Of a stretch of DNA of 5,621 nt, positions 1 to 4,818 are shown one piece after another. This DNA comes from Alphaproteobacteria bacterium MarineAlpha10_Bin2. Its GTDB lineage: Bacteria > Pseudomonadota > Alphaproteobacteria > UBA828. The first letter of the stretch is position 1; each line of letters starts with the position of its first letter. The stretch spans positions 1-5,621 of the forward strand of contig PTKB01000176.1 in NCBI GenBank assembly GCA_002937555.1. The letters run 5' to 3'. Both the position numbers and the translations under genes were made by a program. The notes beneath the pieces were generated by a model. That model did not search any database, was not told where the DNA came from, and saw only the letters and a program-made list of their open reading frames with translations.

Positions 1-1
1 C

Positions 2-151
2 GAGCTATTCTATTCCCTGAAGGAGGCACAAATCGTCATCGAAGAATGGACAAAACACTACAACACCAAGAGACCGCACAGTGCTTTGGGCTACCGCCCT
101 CCGGCCCCGGAAACCGTCGTCCCGATGTACCAAAAGCCGGCCATGCACTAA
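2..151 (+). CDS. IS3-family transposase (OrfB, integrase core), C-terminal fragment
   Basis: The open frame from the window edge to TAA at 149-151 gives 49 residues ending in MYQKPAMH. It contains the segment NTKRPHSALGYRPPAPE, the hallmark tail of the DDE integrase core in IS3-family OrfB proteins, particularly the IS407-like group. Just upstream, LKEAQIVIEEWTKHYN matches the helix that normally precedes it. The catalytic DDE residues and OrfA lie to the left of the window, so activity cannot be judged. The protein would catalyse cut-and-copy transposition of its own element. The stop codon is followed within 10 bases by the candidate terminal inverted repeat, the usual arrangement. The frame is recognised directly from motif content; only the subgroup is less certain. 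Confidence 0.9.
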   Translation, partial: ELFYSLKEAQIVIEEWTKHYNTKRPHSALGYRPPAPETVVPMYQKPAMH

Positions 152-160
152 CATTCAAAC

Positions 161-185
161 TGGACCACTCAAATGGGGCAGATCA
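161..185 (+). mobile_element. Right terminal inverted repeat of the IS3-family element
   Basis: Immediately after the transposase stop there is a segment beginning TGGACCACT and ending GGGGCAGATCA (175-185). Its reverse complement starts TGATCTGCCCC, which resembles the TGA-CTGCCCC-type ends of IS407-group elements. The EAL-type reading frame becomes recognisable just beyond 185, so I place the element boundary there. The left end and the target-site duplication are not in the window, so the boundary is accurate only to a few bases. Confidence 0.7.
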
Positions 186-464
186 GAAATCCTACAGTCT
201 TTCGCCGGTGGCCTCGGGCTGGAGACGGTGGCGGAATGTGTCGAAACGGAACGCGTCGCTGAAGTTCTATCGCGCTACGGCGTGACTTACATGCAGGGTT
301 ATCATTTCGGCGCACCGAGCGCGAACCGGCCGTGGAACCCAAAGGCGCCGGCGCTCCAGGTGGTGCCTGAAAACGCGACCGCAGAGCAATTCCAAACATC
401 GGAGCGGCGCCGGCCCAACCTGCCGGCCGGCGGCAAAGTCATCAGCCTCGTCACCCGGCACTGA
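186..464 (+). pseudogene. EAL-domain c-di-GMP phosphodiesterase, C-terminal remnant cut by the IS
   Basis: The frame running to TGA at 462-464 encodes about 92 residues. It opens with LGLETVAECVETERVAEVL and continues with RYGVTYMQGYHFGAP, the last two conserved blocks of EAL domains (the AExVET block and the QGYxFG block). EAL enzymes hydrolyse cyclic di-GMP to pGpG. The EAL signature, the metal-binding DDFG block and any sensor or GGDEF domain are missing: upstream of 186 the frame enters the IS end and its terminal repeat. After the EAL core come about 50 residues of low-complexity tail ending in VISLVTRH. An ATG at 81 lies in the same frame but inside the transposase gene, so a product from it would be a chimera without catalytic parts. 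I read this as a disrupted gene. The interrupted 5' half would have to lie beyond the left end of the element. Confidence 0.8.
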
Positions 465-519
465 AGCTATTTGAAGCGCCGGTTTAGGGAGCCGGATGCA
501 ATCGCCGCACAGCGACTTA
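465..519. other. Short convergent spacer between the EAL remnant and phaR
   Basis: These 55 bases separate two converging reading frames. They contain a direct repeat GCCGG (twice, about 13 bases apart) but no clear hairpin followed by a T-run, so I cannot point to an intrinsic terminator. Confidence 0.4.
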
Positions 520-1161
520 CTATTCCCGGCCCGCCTTGCGGGCCAGATCGTCCAGCTGCGTCTGCATATTGTCCAACTGGCCCTTCAGGACGGAAATTTC
601 ATCGCCGTCGCCGCCATTGCCGTCCGGCGCTTGGGGCGTATCGTCCGGCGGCGGCGCCGGTTTGGCGGCGCGCTGTTCACCGGCGGGCGTGCCACGCGGA
701 GAGAACATGTTGAGCGCCTTTTGAAAGGCGGCCATATTCTGGCGCCCCATCTCCTCGAACTCGGTCATCGGAAACACGCCGCCGAACGCTTCGTCGATGC
801 GCGAGCGCATGCGTTCCTGATTGTGGCTGAAGTTTTCCATCGTCAGTTCGAGATAGCGCGGCACCAGGGCCTGCATCGAATCGTCATAGAGACGAATGAG
901 CTGGCGTAAAAAACCGATCGGCAGCAGGCTCTGCCCCTTCGATTCCTCTTCAACGATGATCTGCGTCAGCACTTGATGGGTGATGTCTTCGCCCGTTTTG
1001 GCGTCGCGCACGACAAACTCTGTGCCGTCCTTGACCATCTGACAGAGATGATCGAGCGTGACGTAACTGCTGGTCGCGGTGTTGTAGAGCCGTCGGTTCG
1101 CGTATTTCTTAATCGTCACCGACTCGCCATTGGCGCCGCCGGAAATATTATCTTCTGTCAT
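520..1161 (-). CDS. phaR: PHA synthesis repressor PhaR
   Basis: The 213-residue product is the polymer-sensing repressor of PHA granule genes. It binds DNA when free PHA is absent and is titrated away by nascent polymer. Residues 15-75 form the PHB/PHA accumulation regulator DNA-binding domain, with the signature KKYANRRLYNTATSSYVTL at 18-36 and an EDITHQVLTQII block at 58-69. Residues about 80-125 form the second conserved domain (LLPIGFLRQLIRLYDDSMQ). A low-complexity Pro/Asp/Gly linker (165-188) leads to a short coiled coil (VLKGQLDNMQTQLDDLARK, 191-209). I chose the ATG at 1161 because it has AGG seven bases upstream and begins just before the family domain. An in-frame start at 1257 would add 32 unconserved residues and run through the probable operator. 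The gene is divergent from the phaC unit, the normal layout for an autoregulated phaR. The stop is TAG at 522-520. Family identification is firm. Confidence 0.95.
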   Translation of the reverse strand: MTEDNISGGANGESVTIKKYANRRLYNTATSSYVTLDHLCQMVKDGTEFVVRDAKTGEDITHQVLTQIIVEEESKGQSLLPIGFLRQLIRLYDDSMQALVPRYLELTMENFSHNQERMRSRIDEAFGGVFPMTEFEEMGRQNMAAFQKALNMFSPRGTPAGEQRAAKPAPPPDDTPQAPDGNGGDGDEISVLKGQLDNMQTQLDDLARKAGRE

Positions 1162-1210
1162 GCACTCGCCTGCCGTGGCCAACCCGGCCATTGTCGAAGA
1201 TCGCATTAGT

Positions 1211-1252
1211 CTGGCAGTAATTGCTGCGTTGCGCAAATTAATGTTGCGGCGC
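1211..1252. promoter_or_regulatory. Candidate PhaR operator in the phaR/phaC divergent region
   Basis: The 133-bp region between the two divergent starts contains a compact TGC-rich cluster. It holds a dyad GCAG-TAATTG-CTGC (1214-1227), then TTGCTGC (1221-1227), a perfect TTGCGCAA palindrome (1229-1236) and TTGCGGC (1244-1250). PhaR of Paracoccus is known to bind TGC-rich sites upstream of granule genes and of its own gene. The position, roughly midway between the two genes, would allow control of both directions. Binding is inferred from composition and location only. Confidence 0.5.
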
Positions 1253-1282
1253 GTCATTCGAGACCGATGGGTAAGATTGGGC

Positions 1283-1288
1283 TATATT
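1283..1288 (+). promoter_or_regulatory. Candidate -10 box for the phaC operon
   Basis: TATATT ends six bases before the ATG at 1295, so transcription would start at or within a base or two of the start codon. No Shine-Dalgarno sequence precedes this ATG, which fits a leaderless message. There is no convincing -35 at 17 bases; the nearest loose candidate is TTCGAG at 1257-1262 with a 20-base spacer. This keeps the call weak. Confidence 0.35.
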
Positions 1289-1294
1289 ACCGCG

Positions 1295-1705
1295 ATGAAT
1301 GAAGGCAGTGATGGCGGCGCATCATCGGACGCAAATGAAGGTGAACTTCGCGCGCTGGCCACGCGTTTCGTCGATTTATGGCAGCGCCAGCTGGAAATCA
1401 TGGCCGAAGACCCGGCCTTGAGCGAAATGATGGCGGCCTACAGAAAATTCGGCGCCCCGGGTTTCGGTACGGGCGGCGGCACGGATGAAAGCGGAACCCC
1501 GAATGACAGCAGCGGAAAAACAGCAACATCCGGAACCGCGCCAGGGGCCGAGGCCGCTGATGCTTCATCTCGGCAGCGCGGCAGCGAGCTGGATGAGCTC
1601 GCTCGCCGTGTTGCCGCATGCGAGGAGCGGCTCGCTCAGTTGGAAAAGGGAACTGGCGGCGGAAGCGCAAGCGCTGGCAAGCGCGCTCGCAAACCAAAAA
1701 CCTGA
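1295..1705 (+). CDS. Small coiled-coil protein upstream of phaC, possible PHA synthase partner (unrecognised)
   Basis: I do not recognise the family. The 136-residue frame has three parts. An N-terminal predicted amphipathic helix spans about 16-52, with LATRFVDLWQRQLEIMAEDP at its core. A Gly/Ser/Thr-rich linker covers 53-95. A C-terminal helix has hydrophobic residues at exact heptad spacing (L99, L102, V106, C109, L113, L116), followed by a basic tail, GKRARKPKT. There is no signal peptide or membrane segment. The gene lies first in the unit, divergent from phaR, and its last ~73 codons overlap the start of phaC in another frame. Short partner subunits (PhaE, or the PhaR subunit of Bacillus) accompany class III and IV synthases. 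Position, size and coiled coil make a similar role here a reasonable guess, but there is no family match I can show. The ATG at 1295 is preferred: the frame stays open upstream to an ATG at 1130, but that stretch runs through the operator and into phaR. No Shine-Dalgarno is visible. Confidence 0.65.
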   Translation: MNEGSDGGASSDANEGELRALATRFVDLWQRQLEIMAEDPALSEMMAAYRKFGAPGFGTGGGTDESGTPNDSSGKTATSGTAPGAEAADASSRQRGSELDELARRVAACEERLAQLEKGTGGGSASAGKRARKPKT

Positions 1706-2762
1706 AGCACTCGCCAGCGCGGTAAGCGGCGAAGTCCACCGCCGCATGGCGGATTTTCTCGACGGCATCGAACGCTATCGCCAGCACCCCTATCGGCGTG
1801 GCCTAGAATCCGCCGACGACGCTCCTCGCGTGCTTTGGCAGGAAGGATCGAGCCGCTTGTTGGATTATGGCAGCGGCGCGGCGGACGGTCGGACCGCGAC
1901 GGCGCTGTTCGTCCCCTCGCTCATCAACCGCGCCTATATTCTCGACTTGTCGCGCGATCGCAGCCTGATGCGCTATCTCGCCGCCTCTGGCATGCGCCCG
2001 ATGCTGCTCGATTGGGGTGCGCCGGCTGGCGATGAGCGTCACTTCGGCCTTGACGAATATATCGCCGGGCGGCTCGATGCGGCGCTCGACGCGGCGCTCG
2101 ACGCAGCCGGGCAACCCATCGCGCTCGCCGGCTATTGCATGGGCGGGTTGTTGGCGATGCCGGCGGCGCTGGCGCGGCCGGGCGATATTTCGTCGTTGGT
2201 TCTGATGGCGACACCGTGGGATTTCCATTCCGACGGGCAAGGCGACATCATCGGTGCGCTCAATCTGCCGCTCGAGACGATAATTTCGAGCATGGGCGTG
2301 TTGCCGGTCGATGTCATCCAGGCATTGTTCGCGGCGCTCGATCCGCTGCTGGCGGCGCGCAAGTTCAGCCATTTCGCCAAGCTTGCGCCGAAAAGCGCGG
2401 CGGCGCGCAATTTCGTCGCCTTGGAGGATTGGCTGAACGATGGCGTCGTGCTCTCAGGTGGCGTCGCGCGCGAATGCCTGCTCGGCTGGTACGGCGAAAA
2501 TTTGCCGGCGCGCGGGCGCTGGCAGGTTGCCGGCAAGGCGGTTCATCCGCAGCGCCTGGAGCCGCCGACCCTCAATATCGTGCCGCAACGCGACCGCATC
2601 GTACCGCCCGAATCGGCGGAGCCCCTGAGCGCGCTTATTCCCGCGGTGGAAACCTGGCGTCCGGCGCTCGGCCATATCGGTATGATCGCCAGTCCGCGCG
2701 CCAAACGCAGCTTGTGGCGCGCGCTCGCGGCGTGGATCAAAGCGCGGCAGCCTGAGGGCTAA
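1485..2762 (+). CDS. phaC: Short poly(3-hydroxyalkanoate) synthase PhaC
   Basis: PhaC polymerises (R)-3-hydroxyacyl-CoA, usually 3-hydroxybutyryl-CoA, into PHA on the granule surface. The 425-residue frame is an alpha/beta-hydrolase-fold synthase. It shows VPSLINRAYILDL (143-155), the LLDWG block (174-178) and the lipase-like box GYCMGG (216-221), with the nucleophile Cys218. The catalytic Asp370 sits in PQRDRIVPP and the catalytic His397 in GHIGM. Class I enzymes are near 590 residues and class III near 355. This one lacks the long class I N-terminal domain but carries an N-terminal extension compared with class III. The start is uncertain: ATG 1485 has GGCGG upstream, ATG 1503 has AGCGGAA about nine bases upstream, and ATG 1560 and 1593 also exist. 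The segment from about residue 23 (RPLMLHLGSAAASW) looks family-like, which favours 1485 or 1503 and forces an overlap with the preceding ORF. A small LDAA triple repeat lies at 197-208. phaB-type genes follow 73 bp downstream. Confidence 0.9.
   Translation: MKAEPRMTAAEKQQHPEPRQGPRPLMLHLGSAAASWMSSLAVLPHARSGSLSWKRELAAEAQALASALANQKPEALASAVSGEVHRRMADFLDGIERYRQHPYRRGLESADDAPRVLWQEGSSRLLDYGSGAADGRTATALFVPSLINRAYILDLSRDRSLMRYLAASGMRPMLLDWGAPAGDERHFGLDEYIAGRLDAALDAALDAAGQPIALAGYCMGGLLAMPAALARPGDISSLVLMATPWDFHSDGQGDIIGALNLPLETIISSMGVLPVDVIQALFAALDPLLAARKFSHFAKLAPKSAAARNFVALEDWLNDGVVLSGGVARECLLGWYGENLPARGRWQVAGKAVHPQRLEPPTLNIVPQRDRIVPPESAEPLSALIPAVETWRPALGHIGMIASPRAKRSLWRALAAWIKARQPEG
2079..2102 (+). 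repeat. 12-bp tandem repeat inside phaC
   Basis: GCGGCGCTCGAC occurs twice back to back, preceded by a degenerate third copy. It encodes LDAALDAALDAAG just before the strand leading to the nucleophile box. The repeat keeps the frame and looks like a small slippage duplication. Confidence 0.6.
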
Positions 2763-2763
2763 C

Positions 2764-2788
2764 GCAGGCGCTTGCTTGCATTCGCCTG
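2764..2788 (+). other. Possible hairpin after the phaC stop
   Basis: CAGGCG (2765-2770) and CGCCTG (2783-2788) form a perfect six-base stem around a 12-base loop, extendable by one G-U pair. It starts two bases after the phaC stop. There is no following T-run, so it is not a standard terminator. It could mark an mRNA processing or stability point between phaC and the reductase genes. The rest of the spacer also holds two perfect palindromes, GGCGCGCC (2792-2799) and CTGTCGACAG (2804-2813). Confidence 0.3.
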
Positions 2789-2835
2789 TCCGGCGCGCCA
2801 TATCTGTCGACAGAAAATTAAACAGGGAGAAAGAC

Positions 2836-3558
2836 ATGGCCAGAGTCGCGCTCGTCACCGGCGGCACACGCGGAATTGGCGCTGCCATATCCATATCGCT
2901 TCAACAGGAAGGCCATAAAGTGGCCGCGGTTTACGCGCGCGACGACGCGGCGGCGGAAGCGTTTCATAAGGAAAGCGGCATTTCGGTTTACAAATGGGAT
3001 GTCGGCGATTTCAAGCAATGCCAGGACGGAGTCCCCCGCGTCGAGGCGGATTTGGGTGCCGTCGAAATCCTTGTCAACAATGCCGGCATAACGCGCGACG
3101 CCACATTGCACCGGATGGCACCGGAGCAATGGCAGGACGTGCTCGATACCAATATCGGCTCCTGTTTCAACATGTGCCGCTGCGTCATCGAAGCGATGCG
3201 CGCCGGTCGCTTCGGCAGAATCGTCAATATCGGCTCGATCAACGGTCAGGCCGGGCAATATGGCCAGGTCAATTATGCCGCCGCCAAATCGGGCATTCAC
3301 GGATTTACCAAGGCGCTGGCCCAGGAAGGCGCCAAATCCGGAATCACCGTAAACGCCGTCGCGCCCGGTTATGTCGATACCGATATGGTGCGCGCGGTGC
3401 CGGAGAATGTGTTGGAAAAAATTGTTGCCAGCATTCCGGTCGGGCGGCTCGGCCGCGCCGGCGATATCGCGCGCACGGTAAAGTTTCTCGTCGCCGATGA
3501 CGCGGATTTTATCACCGGCTCGACGATTTCGGTCAATGGCGGCCACCACATGTATTAG
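2836..3558 (+). CDS. phaB: Acetoacetyl-CoA reductase PhaB (first copy)
   Basis: This 240-residue short-chain dehydrogenase/reductase reduces acetoacetyl-CoA to (R)-3-hydroxybutyryl-CoA, typically with NADPH, supplying the monomer for PhaC. Residues 8-15 (TGGTRGIG) form the cofactor-binding loop, and NNAG is at 81-84. The catalytic set is Asn106, Ser134, Tyr147 and Lys151 (YxxxK). The block NNAGITRD, the segment GQYGQVNY (140-147) and APGYVDTDMV with Tyr179 match the substrate-contact regions known for Cupriavidus necator PhaB, so this copy looks like a canonical PhaB. I chose ATG 2836 because AGGGAG (2824-2829) lies six bases before it and the Rossmann motif follows at the normal distance. 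An upstream in-frame ATG at 2776 would add 20 unconserved residues. It is 73 bp after phaC and 41 bp before its paralogue, probably co-transcribed. Confidence 0.94.
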   Translation: MARVALVTGGTRGIGAAISISLQQEGHKVAAVYARDDAAAEAFHKESGISVYKWDVGDFKQCQDGVPRVEADLGAVEILVNNAGITRDATLHRMAPEQWQDVLDTNIGSCFNMCRCVIEAMRAGRFGRIVNIGSINGQAGQYGQVNYAAAKSGIHGFTKALAQEGAKSGITVNAVAPGYVDTDMVRAVPENVLEKIVASIPVGRLGRAGDIARTVKFLVADDADFITGSTISVNGGHHMY

Positions 3559-3599
3559 CGGCAAGGCACCGCAATAGGACATAGAAAGAGGAAGAAAAT

Positions 3600-4322
3600 A
3601 TGCCGCGTTTGGCTTTGGTGACCGGCGGAACGAGAGGAATCGGTGCAGGAATCGCCCAGGCTCTTAAAGATGCCGGCCACCGGGTGGTGGTGAATTATCA
3701 CAGCGCCGATGACGTCGCCGAAAATTTCGCAGCCGAGAGCGGCATCCCGGCATTCAAATGGGATGTCAGCGATTTCGCCGCCTGCCGGGCAGGCGTCGAT
3801 GAGGTGCGTCAACAGCATGGACCGGTCGATATACTGATCAACAATGCCGGCACGGTGTCGGACAATAAGTTCGAAAACATGGATGAGGCGCAGTGGCACC
3901 GTGTGGTACGAGTCAATTTGGATTCGGTGTTCCATATGAGCCAGCAAGTCTATACCGACATGATGGCGCGGAAATGGGGCCGCATCGTCAATATCGGTTC
4001 GATGAACGGCCAGGCGGGCCAGCTCAACCAGGTCAATTACGTCGCCGCCAAGGCGGGCATGCATGGCTTCACCAAGGCACTGGCGCAGGAAGGCGCCAAG
4101 CACGGCATCACCGTCAATACCGTGGCGCCGGGCTATGTCGATACCTATCTGATGCGCGAAATGCCTGAGCGGATCCTAAATAAGATCGTCGATAAATCTC
4201 CCATTCACCGGCTCGGCACGGAACAGGAAGTCGGCCATGCGGTGGTCTTTCTGGTCGATGAAAAATCGGCCTGGACCACGGGCTCGACCCTTACGATGAA
4301 CGGCGGCACCCAAATGTACTAG
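3600..4322 (+). CDS. Second PhaB-type reductase (SDR family, acetoacetyl-CoA reductase paralogue)
   Basis: This is also 240 residues and aligns to the preceding gene without a gap; by hand count about 130 of 240 positions are identical. The Rossmann loop TGGTRGIG (8-15), NNAG (81-84), Asn106, Ser134, Tyr147 and Lys151 are all kept, so it should be an active NAD(P)H-dependent reductase. The substrate-side positions differ. GITRD becomes GTVSD, GQYGQ becomes GQLNQ (Leu142, Asn143), and the lid after Tyr179 reads VDTYLMREMPE instead of VDTDMVRAVPE. It may handle the same substrate with other kinetics or cofactor, or a different 3-oxoacyl-CoA. AGAGGAAG (3587-3594) is a strong ribosome binding site for the ATG at 3600. 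It is the last gene of the plus-strand unit. Its TAG stop shares CTAG with the stop of the convergent cupin gene. Family assignment is firm; exact substrate is not. Confidence 0.9.
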   Translation: MPRLALVTGGTRGIGAGIAQALKDAGHRVVVNYHSADDVAENFAAESGIPAFKWDVSDFAACRAGVDEVRQQHGPVDILINNAGTVSDNKFENMDEAQWHRVVRVNLDSVFHMSQQVYTDMMARKWGRIVNIGSMNGQAGQLNQVNYVAAKAGMHGFTKALAQEGAKHGITVNTVAPGYVDTYLMREMPERILNKIVDKSPIHRLGTEQEVGHAVVFLVDEKSAWTTGSTLTMNGGTQMY

Positions 4323-4753
4323 GCGCCGGCGCCGGGCGAGAATCCGGGTGGCGCCAATTCGAAGCCGGCGAATTCAAACGCCGGGGATACCGTGCAGCCG
4401 ACCAATGTCCACTCGCCCAGCGAGGCGGCGCTTTGCCACGCCCCTTTGGGGACAATCGCTTGCGGGCGTTCGCCCGATGCCAAATCCGCGCCGAGGCGGA
4501 TATGCTCCGCCTCGCCCGAATCCGGACTTAATGAAAGCGTGAGGGCGGCGCCGGCATAGTAATGCCAGATCTCCGCCGCATCGACGCGGTGCCAATGCGA
4601 CCGCTCTCCGGCGCGCAGTAAATAATAGATCGCCGAGCCCGCGCCGCGTTCGCCTTGCGGCACGCTTTCGCGCCATGTCTCACGGTAGTGCCCACCCTCC
4701 GGGTACGGTACGAGCGCCAGCCGTTCGATAATCTCTTGCGCTGAATTCGCCAA
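4319..4753 (-). CDS. Cupin_5 (DUF985) domain protein
   Basis: The 144-residue product is a single-domain beta-barrel of the DUF985/Cupin_5 family, whose biochemical role is poorly defined. Recognisable blocks are IIERLALVPYPEGGHYRET (8-26), SHWHRVDAAEIWHYYAG (52-68, with likely metal or ligand residues His53, His55, Glu61 and His64), QAIVPKGAWQSA (98-109) and LVGCTVSPAFEFAGFEL (117-133). No ATG suits the start. I prefer TTG 4753, because GGAGGG (4768-4763) lies nine bases upstream and the family sequence follows at once. A TTG at 4777 gives eight more residues but would place that Shine-Dalgarno inside the gene. The gene is convergent with the second reductase (four-base overlap) and divergent from the methyltransferase, so it is probably a separate transcription unit. 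There is no evidence that it works in PHA metabolism. Confidence 0.87.
   Translation of the reverse strand: MANSAQEIIERLALVPYPEGGHYRETWRESVPQGERGAGSAIYYLLRAGERSHWHRVDAAEIWHYYAGAALTLSLSPDSGEAEHIRLGADLASGERPQAIVPKGAWQSAASLGEWTLVGCTVSPAFEFAGFELAPPGFSPGAGA
4322..4333. repeat. 12-bp GC palindrome at the convergent gene ends
   Basis: GGCGCCGGCGCC is perfectly self-complementary and starts at the last base of the reductase stop. Another GGCGCC at 4350-4355 could pair with its second half across 16 bases. This could slow or end transcription from either side, but there is no T-run, and the bases also encode the Gly/Ala-rich C-terminus of the cupin. Confidence 0.3.
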
Positions 4754-4801
4754 AAGCCTCAACCCTCCAATGTCCAAGACGCGATCCGCCCCATCTTGCC
4801 A

Positions 4802-4810
4802 TGCTATGAT
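4802..4810 (+). promoter_or_regulatory. Extended -10 promoter of the methyltransferase gene
   Basis: TGCTATGAT is an extended -10 (TGn followed by TATGAT, five of six consensus bases). It ends eight bases before the ATG at 4819, so the transcript should begin one or two bases before the start codon. No Shine-Dalgarno is present, which fits a leaderless or nearly leaderless message. No good -35 is visible, as is common with extended -10 promoters. Confidence 0.5.
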
Positions 4811-4818
4811 ACGGCGTT

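Noticed and set aside
81..185. In-frame ATG upstream of the EAL remnant
   Set aside because: The segment lies within the transposase gene and IS end, so it is not the native N-terminus of the phosphodiesterase.
496..909. 137-codon plus-strand frame opposite phaR
   Set aside because: Arg/Ala-rich translation with no domain, antisense to a firmly identified phaR.
1130..1294. Upstream extension of the small ORF to ATG 1130
   Set aside because: It would start inside phaR and pass through the operator and promoter region; the extension has no conserved look.
1803..2372. 189-codon minus-strand frame inside phaC
   Set aside because: Composition dominated by Arg/Ala/Gln, typical of a shadow frame in GC-rich DNA; phaC has a full catalytic triad on the other strand.
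2818..3582. 254-codon open frame antisense to the first phaB
   Set aside because: It mirrors the codon bias of phaB on the opposite strand, has no family resemblance and no ribosome binding site. The plus-strand gene fully explains the region.
3555..4103. 182-codon open frame antisense to the second reductase
   Set aside because: Its predicted residues are the same kind of antisense shadow as under the first copy, as expected for paralogous coding DNA read backwards.
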